This document shows positions 29,805 through 40,820 of a stretch of 64,000 nucleotides of DNA, piece by piece; within the stretch, counting starts at the first letter, position 1, and the number at the start of each line of letters is the position of its first letter. Source of the DNA: Buchnera aphidicola (Hyalopterus amygdali) (GTDB lineage Bacteria; Pseudomonadota; Gammaproteobacteria; Enterobacterales; Enterobacteriaceae); contig NZ_OZ060383.1 in assembly GCF_964059015.1 (NCBI RefSeq), positions 568,419 through 632,418 of the forward strand, given 5' to 3'. The notes below the pieces were generated by a model. That model saw only the letters and a program-made list of their open reading frames with translations, was not told the DNA's origin and made no database searches. Position numbers and translations under genes: made by a program.

Positions 29805-31748
29805 TTATTTCTTTGTGATATTTAAATTTAAATATGATAAAATTTCTTTAACACTGTTTGTTGTAGATAATTTAAAGATAACGTCTTTATCATCTAGTGC
29901 ATTAGTAATTTTACTAACTACCATAACATGTTCATTGTTTTTTGCAGCAATACCAATAACAATATAAGCAATATCATCTGCATTTTCTCCAAAATGAACA
30001 CCTTTTGGAAATTGACAAAAAACTACACCAGTTTTTAAGATAGAATCTTTCGCTTGAATAGTACCATGGGGTAGAGCCACTGATTCACCCAACCAAGTAG
30101 AAGCTATTTTTTCTCGATCAAGCATTGCATTAATATAATTAGTTTTAACATATCCTTGTTCCACTAAATATTGACCAACAATTTTAATTGCTTCTTCTTT
30201 GTTTTTAGCACTTTGATTAATAAAAATGTTTTTTTCACTTATTTCAAAAAATATTTTTGGCAAAATTTCTTTTTTAAAATTATTATTTATCTCGGAAATA
30301 TCGTCAAATTCGTTATGAATATTCTTATAGGAAAATTGGTTTGTGGATAATTTTTTTACTAAATTGTCATAAAAATCATTATCAAGAAAATTTATTAATG
30401 ATATATGTTGTGCATCAGGAGCATATTTTTTTGCTCGATTAGTTAGATTCTTATGTGTAATAACTAGATCTACATTTTTAGGTAATAAATGAATAGCAAT
30501 ATTAGAAACAGAAATATGTACTAAATTCTTGCTGACTATTTTTTTTCGAAGAATACTTGCCCCTATAGCACTTGAACCCATACCTGCATCACAAGCAATG
30601 ATAATTTTTTTTATATTTTCAATATTTTTAATATTGTTAAAAAAAATATATTTTCTTTTATTTTTTTTTGATAAATTAATTGATTTTTTATTAAATACTT
30701 TTCCAAAATTTTTATTTTTTCCTAAATTTTCAATACAGTGGAATTTAAAAAAGAAAAAAGAACTAATAAAAGAAACCAAAAAAGAAGAAAATATAGAAAA
30801 AATATTAATAAGATATAAATCTTTTTTTGTCATAGCTAAAATAGATAAAATAGAACCTGGTGATACAGCAGAAATTAATCCACCTTTAAAAAAAACCAGC
30901 ATAAAAATACCTGTCATACTTCCTAATATCAAAGATATTATTAATATTGGTTTCATTAATATATAAGGAAAATAAATTTCATGTACTCCTCCTATAAATT
31001 CAATAACTGCTGCTCCTCCTGAAGATTTGTATAGTTCTCTATCTCCGAAAAAAAAACAGGCTATTAATACACCTAATCCTGGTCCGGGATTTGATTCTAT
31101 TAAAAAAAATAAAGAACTTTTACTTTGTGATATTTCTTGAATACCCAAAGGAGTAAAAATACCATGATTTATTGCATTATTTAAAAATAAAACTTTAGCT
31201 GGTTCTGTTATAAAGGAAATTAATGGCAACAAATTATAATTTATAGCAATTTTTATTAATTCTCCTAAAGAGTGAGACATCCATTGAATAAATGGACCAA
31301 TAAAAAAAAATGAAATAATTGTTAAAAATGTTCCAATAATAGCTAGAGAAAAGTTATTAACCAACATTTCAAATCCGCTTTTAATTTTATTTTTAATTAT
31401 TTCATCAAAAATTTTTATTATCCATGCGCTTAATGGACCAGCAACCATGCCACCTAACAACATCGGTATATCTGCACTCATTATCATACCTATAGTTGCA
31501 ATACTGCCAACTAAACCACCTCTTTCACCTGAAATTAAACGACCTCCAGTATATCCTATAAGAATAGGCAGAAGATAAAAAATCATAGGGGGGATTAACT
31601 GAGCTAATATTTTATTAGGCTGCCATCCTAATGGTATAAACAAAGCATTCATAATCCCCCATGTAATAAATATACTTATATTAGGCATAATCATATTACT
31701 TAAAAATTGACCAAAATTTTGTATTTTTAACTTTATTAAAGTTAGCAT
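29805..31748 (-). CDS. mtlA: PTS mannitol-specific enzyme IICBA
   Basis: A 647-residue three-domain permease, against 637 in E. coli. The membrane IIC domain covers about residues 1-340 (several hydrophobic helices, [28 protein letters not shown]). IIB has its phosphorylated Cys in [16 protein letters not shown] near residue 390, and IIA has its His in [13 protein letters not shown] near 560. It imports and phosphorylates mannitol, an abundant sugar alcohol in aphids. Continuity of all three domains suggests a working transporter. It is co-transcribed with mtlD. Confidence 0.97.
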   Translation of the reverse strand: MLTLIKLKIQNFGQFLSNMIMPNISIFITWGIMNALFIPLGWQPNKILAQLIPPMIFYLLPILIGYTGGRLISGERGGLVGSIATIGMIMSADIPMLLGGMVAGPLSAWIIKIFDEIIKNKIKSGFEMLVNNFSLAIIGTFLTIISFFFIGPFIQWMSHSLGELIKIAINYNLLPLISFITEPAKVLFLNNAINHGIFTPLGIQEISQSKSSLFFLIESNPGPGLGVLIACFFFGDRELYKSSGGAAVIEFIGGVHEIYFPYILMKPILIISLILGSMTGIFMLVFFKGGLISAVSPGSILSILAMTKKDLYLINIFSIFSSFLVSFISSFFFFKFHCIENLGKNKNFGKVFNKKSINLSKKNKRKYIFFNNIKNIENIKKIIIACDAGMGSSAIGASILRKKIVSKNLVHISVSNIAIHLLPKNVDLVITHKNLTNRAKKYAPDAQHISLINFLDNDFYDNLVKKLSTNQFSYKNIHNEFDDISEINNNFKKEILPKIFFEISEKNIFINQSAKNKEEAIKIVGQYLVEQGYVKTNYINAMLDREKIASTWLGESVALPHGTIQAKDSILKTGVVFCQFPKGVHFGENADDIAYIVIGIAAKNNEHVMVVSKITNALDDKDVIFKLSTTNSVKEILSYLNLNITKK

Positions 31749-31915
31749 GAAGTTTTTCTCATATTTTATATATATAAACGAGGACGTTTTTTATCAATTA
31801 ACCTTAATAGGTATTTCTTTTTAATAAAAAAATATTTTTTAATACCTACTATTATTTTATTAATACAATAGAAAATTTTTTTAATATTTAAAAATTAAAA
31901 AAAGAAAAACTAATG

Positions 31916-33568
31916 TTATTTTTTTAAAAAATTTTTATAAAACTTAATTAGACCTTCAGTCGAAGAATCATAAATTTTTTTATTTTTTGCTTTTTCGTGA
32001 AGTCTGGAATAAATATCTGTAGCTAATTTTTTACCTATTTCAACACCCCATTGATCAAAACTAAAAATATTTAATATATGACCTTGAACAAAAATTTTAT
32101 GCTCATACAACGCAATTAATATACCTAAATTATAAGGTGTTATTTTTCTTAATAAAATAGAGTTTGTAGGTTGATTTCCGTGACATATTTTAAAAGGTAA
32201 AATTTTATTTATTCTTTCTTGATTATCTTTTATAATAGCATTATCTTCGAAAAAATTGGGATGATTTCCAAAAGCAAGCGCTTGAGTCTGAGCTAAAAAA
32301 TTAGATATTAGTTTTATATGATGATCATCTAAATAATTATGAGAAAGAACAGGTATAATAAAATCACTTGGAATTAATTTAGTGCCCTGATGCATTAACT
32401 GAAAAAAAGCGTGTTGACCATTCGTACCTGGTTCACCCCAGATAATAGGTCCAGTATTATACTCAACTTTTTCCCCATATTTATCAACTGATTTACCATT
32501 AGATTCCATATTAGATTGTTGAAAATACGCAGCAAAACGATGCATATATTGATCATATGGAAATATTGCTTCTGTTTCAGAACCAAAAAAATTGGTATAC
32601 CAAATACTAATGAGAGCTAATAATATAGGAATATTTTTATCATTTGAAGTATTATAAAAATGATTGTCCATAACATGTGCTCCTTCCAAAAATTTTTCAA
32701 AATTATCATATCCAATAGATAAAATAATTGATAATCCAACAGAAGACCACAATGAAAAACGACCACCTACCCATTCCCAAAATTTAAAAATATTTTTTAT
32801 ATTAATTCCAAAATTTACAGCATTCTTTATATTAGCTGATAAAGCAAAAAAATGGTTATTTAAAGCATCATTTTTTTTAAAATAATCTAAAAACCAAGAT
32901 TTTGCACTATTGGCATTAGTTATTGTTTCTTCTGTAGTAAATGTTTTTGATGCTATTAAAAATAATGTTGTTTCAGGATTGATCTTTTTTAAAACTTCAG
33001 AAAGATGTGTACCATCTATATTAGAAACATAATGAATGTTTAAATGATTTTTATATGGACGTAATGCTTCTGTAACCATATAAGGACCTAAATCTGATCC
33101 ACCAATCCCTATATTAACAATATCAGAAATTGATTTACCTGTATAACCTTTCCATATCCCATTAATAACTAAATCTGAAAATTCTTTCATTTTTTTAAGT
33201 ACATTGTTTATTTCTGGCATAATATTCAAACCATTTAATAAAATTGGAAAGTTACTTCTATTACGTAAAGCAATATGTAATACAGGTCGATTTTCAGTTA
33301 TATTAATTTTAGACCCAGAAAACATCAAATGAATAGCAGATTTAATATTCATTTCTTTTGCTAAATCTAATAATAACTTTAAAGTTTTTTTAGTAATGCG
33401 ATTCTTTGAAAAATCAAATAATATTTCATTATCAAATAAAATAGAAAATTTTTCAAATCGATGAAGATCATTAGAAAAAAGATCCTTTAAATGAATATTT
33501 TTGATATCTTCAAAATGATTTTTTAAATTTTCCCAAGATTTAGTTTTAATAGGACTTATAATTTTCAT
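31916..33568 (-). CDS. pgi: glucose-6-phosphate isomerase
   Basis: A 550-residue enzyme, against 549 in E. coli. It has [29 protein letters not shown], the signature-like FGGR region [30 protein letters not shown] and the terminal [13 protein letters not shown]. It interconverts G6P and F6P, and so sits beside the mannitol route, whose product is also F6P. Intergenic gaps on both sides suggest its own promoter. Confidence 0.98.
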   Translation of the reverse strand: MKIISPIKTKSWENLKNHFEDIKNIHLKDLFSNDLHRFEKFSILFDNEILFDFSKNRITKKTLKLLLDLAKEMNIKSAIHLMFSGSKINITENRPVLHIALRNRSNFPILLNGLNIMPEINNVLKKMKEFSDLVINGIWKGYTGKSISDIVNIGIGGSDLGPYMVTEALRPYKNHLNIHYVSNIDGTHLSEVLKKINPETTLFLIASKTFTTEETITNANSAKSWFLDYFKKNDALNNHFFALSANIKNAVNFGINIKNIFKFWEWVGGRFSLWSSVGLSIILSIGYDNFEKFLEGAHVMDNHFYNTSNDKNIPILLALISIWYTNFFGSETEAIFPYDQYMHRFAAYFQQSNMESNGKSVDKYGEKVEYNTGPIIWGEPGTNGQHAFFQLMHQGTKLIPSDFIIPVLSHNYLDDHHIKLISNFLAQTQALAFGNHPNFFEDNAIIKDNQERINKILPFKICHGNQPTNSILLRKITPYNLGILIALYEHKIFVQGHILNIFSFDQWGVEIGKKLATDIYSRLHEKAKNKKIYDSSTEGLIKFYKNFLKK

Positions 33569-33728
33569 CTTGTTGGTCTCAACTAAAATTTTATGTATTT
33601 AAAGATATATATTTTTTATTAAATTTTTATTATACTATATTCATCATTTTTTTAACTACAAAAATGCAATTAAAAAAATATAATTTTTTAAAATTTAATT
33701 TTTTATAGCATAAAATTTATAAAAAGTT

Positions 33729-34265
33729 ATGACAATTAATAAAAAAAATTTAATTTGGATTGATTTAGAAATGACTGGATTAAATGCCGAAATACACCGA
33801 ATTATAGAAATTGCTACATTAGTTACAGATATTAATTTAAATATAATTGCAGAAGGTCCAGTTATAGCTATTTATCAAAAGAAAGAGCATATCTTAATGA
33901 TGGATGAATGGAATACCAAAATACATAAAAAAAACGGATTAATAAAAAGAGTAAAAAATAGTATATACAATGAATCACAAGCTGAATATGAAACTATATT
34001 ATTTCTAAAAAAATGGGTTCCAATTCAATCATCACCTATTTGCGGTAATAGTGTTTATCATGATAGAAAGTTTTTAAATCGATATATGCCTAATTTAGAT
34101 AATTATTTTCATTATAGATGTATAGATGTTAGTACTATTAAGGAATTAGTATTACGTTGGCGTCCTGCAATGTATAAAAAATTTAAAAAAAAAAATCATA
34201 CAGCACTAGAAGATATTCATGAATCTGTAATGGAATTAAATTTTTATAAAAAAAAGTTTTTTTAA
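33729..34265 (+). CDS. orn: oligoribonuclease
   Basis: A 178-residue DEDDh exonuclease. It starts [19 protein letters not shown] (metal-binding D and E), then [16 protein letters not shown] and [10 protein letters not shown], and ends with [18 protein letters not shown] (catalytic His and Asp). It degrades 2-5 nt RNA, the last step of RNA turnover that RNase R leaves unfinished. Confidence 0.97.
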   Translation: MTINKKNLIWIDLEMTGLNAEIHRIIEIATLVTDINLNIIAEGPVIAIYQKKEHILMMDEWNTKIHKKNGLIKRVKNSIYNESQAEYETILFLKKWVPIQSSPICGNSVYHDRKFLNRYMPNLDNYFHYRCIDVSTIKELVLRWRPAMYKKFKKKNHTALEDIHESVMELNFYKKKFF

Positions 34266-34331
34266 AAGAAAGCTTGATAAATAGATTTTATCTATATAAA
34301 ATGTATTAGATTAAAATTTTTATATTTTTTT

Positions 34332-34407
34332 GCGGGAATAGCTCAGATGGTAGAGCACAACCTTGCCAAGGTTGGGGTCGCGAGTTCAAATCTCGTTTCC
34401 CGCTCCA
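34332..34407 (+). tRNA. tRNA-Gly (GCC)
   Basis: The acceptor GCGGGAA/TTCCCGC, anticodon GCC in CTTGCCAAG, and D and T arms match E. coli glyV almost base for base. Discriminator T is followed by an encoded CCA, so the end given includes CCA. Confidence 0.97.
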
Positions 34408-34494
34408 TAAATTTATTAAACCAACTATATAATAATTAAAATATACTAAAAAATAGCATTGCAAAAAATAATATATTATAGATAAGGAAAATTT

Positions 34495-35372
34495 ATGATT
34501 TTTCATTCCTCCTATAACTGGATTATACTTTCTATTTTATTAATTACCTTTCAAATACAATCTGAAAATAAATTTAATTCTAAAATACACCATTCGCAGA
34601 AAAATAAATATTTTTTTTTAATCAAATAAAAAAAGAAGAAAAAAAACAAAATGTTTCTAAAAAATCAAAAAAAATTATTATAGTGATAGATCCAGGTCAT
34701 GGAGGACAAGATCCAGGAGCAATAAATAATCTCGGTTTACAAGAAAAAAAAATAAATTTAAAAATCGGGATAAAGCTTAAAAATATACTACAAAATAGTA
34801 AAATGTTCTACCCGATTTTAACACGATATAACGATTCCTATATTTCTTTAAAAAAAAGAACAGATTTTATAAAAAAAAATCACGTAAACTTTTTAATATC
34901 TATCCATGCAGATTCTTCTAAAAAAAAATATGTATCAGGTGCATCAATTTGGATTAGTAATAAAATTAGAATGCATCGCGAAATTGATAATTTTATAAAA
35001 AATAAAAAAGAAAAAGTATATTTTTCTAAAAATGTTCAAAATATACTTAAAAAAAATAAATATAATTTTTTTTTAAAAAAAACCATTCTTGATTTACAAT
35101 TTAATAATTTTCAAAAAATGGAAATTAACTTGTCTAAATATATATTTCAACAATTTAAAAAAATCACAAAATTAAATAAAATGCATCCAAACTATGCTAG
35201 TTTGGAAATATTAAGTGCAATAAATACTCCCTCTATTTTAATAGAAACTGGATTTATTACAAATTTTTTAGAACAAAAAAAATTAAGAACAGATAAATAT
35301 CAATATCAAATTGCAAATGCTATTTATCTTGGTTTAAAAAATTATTTTCAAAATACATCTCTCTCATTTTAA
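34495..35372 (+). pseudogene. amiB: N-acetylmuramoyl-L-alanine amidase AmiB-type, split at a T9 run
   Basis: A strong AAGGAAA site precedes the ATG at 34495. The N-terminus is a signal peptide with a hydrophobic core (ILSILLITFQI). The frame meets a stop at 34627, but one more T in the T9 run at 34611-34619 joins it to the amidase domain: IVIDPGHGGQDPG (zinc His), SIHADSSKKK (second His) and LIETGFITN with the catalytic Glu. The restored product has about 292 residues. The family splits septal peptidoglycan during division. The AMIN targeting domain of E. coli AmiB is missing, with only a short Lys-rich linker in its place. A GTG at 34683 is the only internal start and would remove the signal peptide. 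Confidence 0.87.
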
Positions 35373-35411
35373 AAATACGTAAAACTATTTTATAAGGAAT
35401 CTTTAGAGAAT

Positions 35412-35463
35412 ATTCTAAGCATATCAATAGAATTAAAGGTATGCTATTGAAGATACTTAGAAT
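35412..35463. terminator. imperfect long hairpin between convergent amiB and rpmE
   Basis: ATTCTAAG pairs with CTTAGAAT. Inside, TATC/GATA and AATAG/CTATT can extend the stem, or AGCATA/TATGCT can form an alternative inner stem. No U tract follows on either strand. It sits between two 3' ends, so a role in transcript end protection or termination is inferred only from position. Confidence 0.4.
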
Positions 35464-35495
35464 AAAAAAACAACTAATTATTAATTAAAGTACAA

Positions 35496-35714
35496 CTACA
35501 TCGTATCTTTATTGATTATTTTAAAACGTTTTTGAAATCTTTTAACTCGGCCTCCAGTATCAATAATTCTTTGTTTTCCAGTATAAAACGGATGACATTT
35601 AGAACATATATCTAAATTTAAATTATGATTAATAGTTGAAAAAATTTGAATTACATTTCCACATGAACAGGTAGCTGTTATCTGCGAATAAGCAGGATGT
35701 ATTTTTTTTTTCAT
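35496..35714 (-). CDS. rpmE: 50S ribosomal protein L31
   Basis: A 72-residue zinc-type L31 starting [20 protein letters not shown] and carrying the cysteines CSCGN and [12 protein letters not shown]. The C-terminal [11 protein letters not shown] is typical. As in E. coli it lies beside the ftsN-hslVU block, here with priA and cytR missing. Confidence 0.97.
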   Translation of the reverse strand: MKKKIHPAYSQITATCSCGNVIQIFSTINHNLNLDICSKCHPFYTGKQRIIDTGGRVKRFQKRFKIINKDTM

Positions 35715-35812
35715 AAAAGTTTTCCTAAGTATGTTAAAAAATTTATTCTATTATACGATTATTATCTAATAATAATTAATATTTTTCATCCAAACGTGAT
35801 ATCTAAAAAAAT

Positions 35813-36072
35813 ATGTATAGCGATCCAAATAAAATTAATTTAACTAATTTTAAAAAAATAAATAAAAAAAAAGAATATATTTTTTAAAAAAATATCATAT
35901 TCTCATTTTTATAATGATTATTGTACTTTTTTTTTCTTTTTTAGACTTTTTTATAAAAAAATCAAATAAATTAGAGAAAAAGAATTTTATAGAAAAAAAA
36001 ACAAATGATAACTTATTACCACCTAAACCAAAAGAAAAATGGACATATATTCGAAAATTAGAAAATTTATAA
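35813..36072 (+). pseudogene. ftsN: miniature FtsN: anchor plus essential activating segment, one-base frameshift
   Basis: The 3' part reads MIIVLFFSFLDFFIKKSNKL, a transmembrane helix, then a short linker and NDNLLPPKPKEKWTYIRKLE, then stop at 36070. E. coli FtsN has GNGLPPKPEERWRYIKELE just after its membrane helix, the region (about residues 75-93) known to activate FtsWI; its Trp, Tyr, Ile and Leu are kept. The long linker and SPOR domain are absent. The cytoplasmic start MYSDPNKINL at 35813 joins this frame if the A9 run at 35864-35872 gains one A, giving 86 residues. A start at 35914 would need no correction. The position just before hslV is the ancestral one for ftsN. Confidence 0.72.
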
Positions 36073-36252
36073 CTTTTAAAAAATTAAAAAAATAAAATAT
36101 AATTATTTTAATAAAAATATTTATAAAAAATTAAATAAATGATATTCAAAAAATTTAGAGTAAACATTTTTCTCATTACACCATTAGTTTCATTATTTAT
36201 ATCATTGAAAAAGATATAAAAAATAAAAAAATTATCTTTAAGAGGTTTTCTC

Positions 36253-36783
36253 GTGACCACAATACTAAGTGTAAGATTAAAAAATAAAGTAGTAATCGGA
36301 GGTGATGGACAAGCAACTTTAGGCAATACTATTATGAAAAGTAATGTTAAAAAAATCAGAACACTTTATCATGAAAAAGTAATTGCTGGTTTTGCAGGTG
36401 GAACTGCAGATGCTTTCACTTTGTTTGAAATGTTTGAAAAAAAATTAGCTATGTATCAAGGTCAATTGCAACGTGCTGCAATTGAGTTAGCAAAAGATTG
36501 GAGATCTGATAGAATGCTACGTAAATTAGAAGCTTTACTAGCTGTAGCAGATAAAAATACTTCATTGATCATTACTGGAAATGGAGATGTAATACAACCT
36601 GAAGATGATCTAATAGCTATAGGTTCTGGTGGATCCTACGCTCAATCAGCAGCACGTGCACTAATTGAAAACACTGACCTAAATGCTAATAAAATTGTAA
36701 AAAAATCATTAAAAATAGCAGCAAATATTTGTATCTATACAAATCATATTTTTACTATAAAAGAACTATTTTCAGAAAAATAA
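36253..36783 (+). CDS. hslV: HslV, ATP-dependent protease proteolytic subunit
   Basis: A 176-residue Ntn hydrolase. It starts at GTG (as in E. coli) after AAGAGG, so the processed N-terminus is the catalytic Thr of TTILSVR. It contains [40 protein letters not shown] and [15 protein letters not shown]. HslV forms the double hexamer capped by HslU and degrades misfolded proteins. A CATTGAAA about 45 bases upstream could be part of a sigma-32 promoter, but no good -10 is seen. hslU follows by 11 bases. Confidence 0.97.
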   Translation: MTTILSVRLKNKVVIGGDGQATLGNTIMKSNVKKIRTLYHEKVIAGFAGGTADAFTLFEMFEKKLAMYQGQLQRAAIELAKDWRSDRMLRKLEALLAVADKNTSLIITGNGDVIQPEDDLIAIGSGGSYAQSAARALIENTDLNANKIVKKSLKIAANICIYTNHIFTIKELFSEK

Positions 36784-36794
36784 GGATTATTTAT

Positions 36795-38126
36795 ATGTCT
36801 GAAATGACCCCCCCTCAAATTGTTTCTGAACTTGATAAATTTATTATTGGTCAAAAAAAAGCAAAAAAAGCCGTTTCTATCGCATTAAGAAATCGTTGGC
36901 GTAGAATGCAATTAAATAGTGATCTACGTCATGAAATTACTCCTAAAAATATTTTAATGATTGGTCCTACAGGGGTAGGAAAAACAGAAATTGCGCGAAG
37001 ATTAGCTAAATTAGCTGATTCACCTTTTATCAAAGTAGAAGCAACAAAATTCACTGAAGTCGGATATGTTGGAAAAGAAGTAGACTCAATTATTAGAGAC
37101 TTAACAGATGCATCTATAAAAATAGTGCGTATCAAACATATTGAAAGAAATAAAAATAGAGTTGAAGAAATTGTTGAAGAAAGAATATTAGATATTTTAG
37201 TACCAAGACCAAAAAATAATTGGACAGAAAAAGAAAATAGTGAAAGTTTATTAAATACTATTCAAATATTTAGAAAAAAATTAAGAGAAGGTCTTCTTGA
37301 TGAAAAAGAAATTGAAATTAATGTATTGGCAACTACTATGGGGGTAGAAATAATGGCACCTCCTGGTATGGAAGAATTAACAAATCAATTACAATCACTA
37401 TTTCAAAATTTAGGAGGAAACAAAAAAAATAGTAGAAGACTGAAAATAAAAGATGCAATTTTATTATTACGACAAGAAGAAGCATCAAAATTAATCAACC
37501 AAGAAGAAATTAAAAAGGAAGCAATTAATGCAGTAGAACAAAATGGAATTGTATTTATTGACGAAATTGATAAAATATGCAAACGAAGTGATTCTTCTGG
37601 TCCAGATATTTCTCGAGAAGGTGTACAAAGAGACCTACTTCCATTAATTGAAGGTTGCACTGTATCAACTAAATATGGAATGGTTAAAACAGATCATATT
37701 TTATTCATTGCATCAGGAGCATTTCAAACATCTCGACCTTCAGATTTAATACCTGAACTACAGGGACGTCTTCCTATTAAAGTAGAGTTGCAAGCGCTTA
37801 CAATCGATGATTTTGAAAAAATTTTAACTGAACCTACTGCATCTATTACTACTCAATATAAAGCACTAATGAAAACAGAAGGTGTGTACATAAACTTTAC
37901 AAAAGAAGGCATTCGAAATATTGCTGAAGCAGCATGGAGGGTTAATGAATCAATGGAAAATATTGGAGCACGTCGTTTACATACAGTTTTAGAAAAACTG
38001 ATGGAAGATATTTCTTTTAATGCTAGTGAGAATCATGGAAAAACCATCGAAATTAATTCAGAATATGTTGGAAAACATCTCGATCAATTAATATCTAATG
38101 AAGATATGAGTCGCTTTATTTTGTAA
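36795..38126 (+). CDS. hslU: HslU, ATPase subunit of the HslVU protease
   Basis: From ATG 36795 ([20 protein letters not shown]) this is 443 residues, the same as E. coli. The frame extends upstream into hslV, but the AAGGA-preceded ATG is the family start. Walker A is [13 protein letters not shown], the [10 protein letters not shown] pore region follows, Walker B is [12 protein letters not shown], and sensor residues are in [13 protein letters not shown]. The C-terminus SRFIL inserts into HslV to activate it. Confidence 0.98.
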   Translation: MSEMTPPQIVSELDKFIIGQKKAKKAVSIALRNRWRRMQLNSDLRHEITPKNILMIGPTGVGKTEIARRLAKLADSPFIKVEATKFTEVGYVGKEVDSIIRDLTDASIKIVRIKHIERNKNRVEEIVEERILDILVPRPKNNWTEKENSESLLNTIQIFRKKLREGLLDEKEIEINVLATTMGVEIMAPPGMEELTNQLQSLFQNLGGNKKNSRRLKIKDAILLLRQEEASKLINQEEIKKEAINAVEQNGIVFIDEIDKICKRSDSSGPDISREGVQRDLLPLIEGCTVSTKYGMVKTDHILFIASGAFQTSRPSDLIPELQGRLPIKVELQALTIDDFEKILTEPTASITTQYKALMKTEGVYINFTKEGIRNIAEAAWRVNESMENIGARRLHTVLEKLMEDISFNASENHGKTIEINSEYVGKHLDQLISNEDMSRFIL

Positions 38127-38194
38127 TGATCTTAAAAAGATTTATGCATTATTTTAATAGAAATTAAAAAAATAAATATTTTTAAAAATAGCCA

Positions 38195-38220
38195 TTGAAA
38201 AGAAAAAATAAGACCTTATA
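38195..38220 (+). promoter_or_regulatory. candidate sigma-32 (heat-shock) promoter for ibpA
   Basis: TTGAAA at 38195, preceded by CA, is followed after 13 bases by CCTTATA, approximating the sigma-32 pattern CTTGAAA-N13-CCCCATNT. It lies 70 bases before the ibpA start, which fits a small heat-shock gene. The -10 match is partial, and AT richness makes chance matches common. Confidence 0.4.
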
Positions 38221-38289
38221 TAATTTACACAATTCTTTTTAAATTAAATAATATTTTCTTATAATATATAATTTAGTAAAGGAGATTTT

Positions 38290-38778
38290 ATGTCTTATCG
38301 TTCATTTTCTTTTTTACCAAATATAGATCAAAATCATATTTTTTCAAATAGATTTAATAAAATTGATAAAATATTTAGTAAATTAACAGGAGAAAAACCT
38401 TTATCAGAAACACCAGCATATAACTTATTTCAAATCAATGAAAACCAATATGAATTAATATTAAGTATTCCCGGATATAAAGAAAAAGAATTGGATATTT
38501 CTATACATAATAATCAATTAATAATAAAAGGGAAAAAGAAAAATCAAAACAATGAAGATACAAAAAAAATAAATCAATGTTTACATAAAGGTATTATATT
38601 TAACGAATTTTCTTTGAATTTTAATTTTGATCACAAAATAAAAGTAAAAAAAGCAGAATTAAATTTAGGTTTATTAAAAATTGATTTTGAATGTAAAATT
38701 CCAGAAGAACAAAAACCTAAAAAAATATTCATAAACATTCCTGATGAAAAAAAAGAAATTGAAAAAAATAAAATATAA
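38290..38778 (+). CDS. ibpA: small heat shock protein (IbpA/Hsp20)
   Basis: A 162-residue Hsp20 protein preceded by AAAGGAGA. The N-terminus MSYRSFSFLPNID resembles IbpA. The alpha-crystallin domain holds PAYNLFQINENQYELILSIPGYKEKELDI, LIIKGKKK and the later GLLKIDFECKIPEE. The C-terminal KKIFINIP keeps an IxI-like anchoring motif. It holds unfolding proteins for refolding. A single Hsp20 gene, known for its role in heat tolerance of this symbiont group, is expected. Confidence 0.93.
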   Translation: MSYRSFSFLPNIDQNHIFSNRFNKIDKIFSKLTGEKPLSETPAYNLFQINENQYELILSIPGYKEKELDISIHNNQLIIKGKKKNQNNEDTKKINQCLHKGIIFNEFSLNFNFDHKIKVKKAELNLGLLKIDFECKIPEEQKPKKIFINIPDEKKEIEKNKI

Positions 38779-38880
38779 AAATTTTTTAAAGTAGTAAAAT
38801 GAACATTTTTTTAAAAAAATCATTGTACTTGTTTTAAATAAGTACAATGATATATATTATATCAAAATAGGAATATATTA

Positions 38881-39657
38881 ATGAATCCATGGATTAATGC
38901 TAATATTTTAGAAGTGCGTAAATGGAACGAAAATTTATTTAGTCTAATTTTAAAAGCACCTATTGCGCCTTTTCAACCGGGACAATTTACAAAATTGGCT
39001 GTCAACGAAAAAAAAATAAGTTCTGAAAAAAAAAATACACAAAAAAAAATTCAAAGAGCATACTCATTTGTTAATGCTCCAAGTAATAAAAATTTAGAAA
39101 TTTATATTGTTCGAATAATACACGGAAAGTTAAGTAATATTTTATATAATTTAAAATGCGGAGATAATATTTTTATCAAAAAAAATGCGTTTGGATTTTT
39201 TATCCTAGATGAAATACCAAGTTGCGAAACATTATGGATGTTTGCTACCGGTACTGGAATTGGTCCCTATTGTTCTATATTACAAGAAGGTGGTAAAAAT
39301 ATTAATAAATTTAAGAATATTATATTAATTCACGCTGTACGATATGAAAATGAATTAATTTATCTCCCCTTAATAAAAAAACTTTATAAAAAATACAGTG
39401 GAAAATTGAAGATACAAACAATAGTAAGCCGAGAAAAAAGTATTAACTCATTGAACGGAAGAATTCCATTTTTATTGAAAAATCAAGTTTTAGAAAAAAA
39501 AATAGGTTTTAAAATAAATTGTTACAATTCACATGTTATGCTATGTGGAAATCCTAATATGGTAAAAGATACATATTTGTTTTTAAAAAAATATCGTTAT
39601 ATGGAAAGACATCTTAGACGTAAATCTGGTCATATTACCATGGAAAATTATTGGTAA
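38881..39657 (+). CDS. fpr: ferredoxin/flavodoxin-NADP+ reductase
   Basis: A 258-residue flavoprotein, against 248 in E. coli. The FAD-binding [11 protein letters not shown] is near residue 60, the NADP site [13 protein letters not shown] follows, and the distal [13 protein letters not shown] is near 225. It ends GHITMENYW as in the family. It supplies electrons from NADPH to flavodoxin/ferredoxin, for example for Fe-S and radical SAM enzymes such as HemW in this window. Confidence 0.97.
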   Translation: MNPWINANILEVRKWNENLFSLILKAPIAPFQPGQFTKLAVNEKKISSEKKNTQKKIQRAYSFVNAPSNKNLEIYIVRIIHGKLSNILYNLKCGDNIFIKKNAFGFFILDEIPSCETLWMFATGTGIGPYCSILQEGGKNINKFKNIILIHAVRYENELIYLPLIKKLYKKYSGKLKIQTIVSREKSINSLNGRIPFLLKNQVLEKKIGFKINCYNSHVMLCGNPNMVKDTYLFLKKYRYMERHLRRKSGHITMENYW

Positions 39658-40249
39658 TCTACTTAGAGACTAAGTAAAAAAAACGAGTAAAAATTTAACT
39701 ATTTTTTAAGTTTTTAATTGAAAAAAATCCTACTATCTAACTAAATCAAAAAATATTTTTATATAATAATTATTTATTTTTTTAAAGGTAAATATATAAA
39801 AAATAATTAATTGTTTTTCTTAAAATCATTTTATTATTATATATCATTTCATAAAAACTATTTTCTATTCAATTCATTAAAAAAAATCTATATTTTAAAT
39901 AATTATTTTTTTATAAAAATAAATTACTTAATACTTAAGTACAATTAGTTAAAATTTTAGATAATAAACTAAATAATTAATTTTTTAAAAAAATATTAAA
40001 TATAATTACATGTAGATAACTTTTTTTATAATTTAAAAAAATTATACAATGTTACTGTATTCTTGTTTTTTATACTTAATTAAAAATAATATTAAAAAAT
40101 ATAAAAAATATTATTTTTTATTTAATTTGAAATGTAGACTCTATTTTTTAATATTTTTTTATATAATTACTTTTAAAAAAAGTAATTTCAATGTAAAAAA
40201 ATATTCTATATTCTTTTCAAGAATTTATATATTAAATTAATAAATAAAA
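39658..40249. other. non-coding AT-rich gap between fpr and coaD
   Basis: About 590 bases with no recognisable gene. A 63-codon frame at 40049-40240 is Ile/Phe/Lys-rich low complexity with no homologous motif and is probably chance. A short perfect stem TACTTAG-AGA-CTAAGTA at 39660-39676 lies just after the fpr stop but is followed by A rather than T. Confidence 0.55.
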
Positions 40250-40747
40250 ATGAAAAAAATTGCAATATATCCCGGAACATTTGATCCAATTACATATGGT
40301 CATTTAGACATTATTACACGTGCAACAAAAATTTTTGACAATATAACTATTGCTATTTCTAATAATATAAATAAAAAAACAATTTTTAGTTTAAAAGAGA
40401 GAATCATTTTAACAAAAAAAGCTACATTACATCTTAAAAATATAAAAAAAGTAATTGGTTTTAATGGTTTACTGGCTAATTTAGCTAAAAAAGAAAAAAC
40501 TAATATTTTAATTAGAGGGGTAAGAACAATATTTGATTTTGATTATGAAATAAAATTAGCTGCAATAAATAAACAAATTTATCCTGATTTAGATAGTATT
40601 TTTTTTCTTTCCTCTAAAGAGGTTTCATTTATTTCCTCATCTTTTGTTAAGGAAATAGCAAAATATAAGGGAAACATAAAACCATATCTTCCTAAAGAAA
40701 TACATTTTGCTTTACTAGAAAAATTTAAAAAAAATACTAATATATAG
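40250..40747 (+). CDS. coaD: phosphopantetheine adenylyltransferase
   Basis: A 165-residue nucleotidyltransferase starting MKKIAIYPGTFDPITYGHLD, with the T/HxGH motif near residue 15, LIRGVRTIFDFDYE and the SSFVKEIAKY (ISSS-type) loop. It converts 4'-phosphopantetheine to dephospho-CoA. It is followed by a strong palindrome that separates it from the orphan gene. Confidence 0.97.
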   Translation: MKKIAIYPGTFDPITYGHLDIITRATKIFDNITIAISNNINKKTIFSLKERIILTKKATLHLKNIKKVIGFNGLLANLAKKEKTNILIRGVRTIFDFDYEIKLAAINKQIYPDLDSIFFLSSKEVSFISSSFVKEIAKYKGNIKPYLPKEIHFALLEKFKKNTNI

Positions 40748-40765
40748 ATATTTTTTTCTGAAAAA

Positions 40766-40794
40766 TAATAGGGTATATATTATATACCCTATTA
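40766..40794. terminator. bidirectional palindromic hairpin after coaD
   Basis: TAATAGGGTATATA and TATATACCCTATTA are perfect 14-base inverted repeats with one base between them. The plus strand continues TATTTTTTAAT. It lies between the 3' ends of coaD and the convergent orphan gene and probably terminates both. Confidence 0.65.
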
Positions 40795-40820
40795 TATTTT
40801 TTAATACTTACTTTTTAGAA

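Noticed and set aside
30529..30966. A 145-residue plus-strand frame opposite mtlA.
   Set aside because: It is the antisense shadow of the IIB/IIC linker of mtlA, whose reading is unambiguous.
34306..34506. Small minus-strand frame.
   Set aside because: It reads antisense through tRNA-Gly and is therefore a shadow.
36203..36210. Sigma-32 -35 box (CATTGAAA) for hslVU.
   Set aside because: No C-rich -10 lies at a suitable distance, so it was mentioned in the gene entry only and not listed as a promoter.
39660..39676. Short perfect stem after fpr as a terminator.
   Set aside because: Only 7 bp and followed by A rather than T on the coding strand.
40049..40240. A 63-residue frame between fpr and coaD.
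   Set aside because: It is Ile/Phe/Lys/Tyr low complexity with no start signal or family motif, as expected by chance in DNA this AT-rich.
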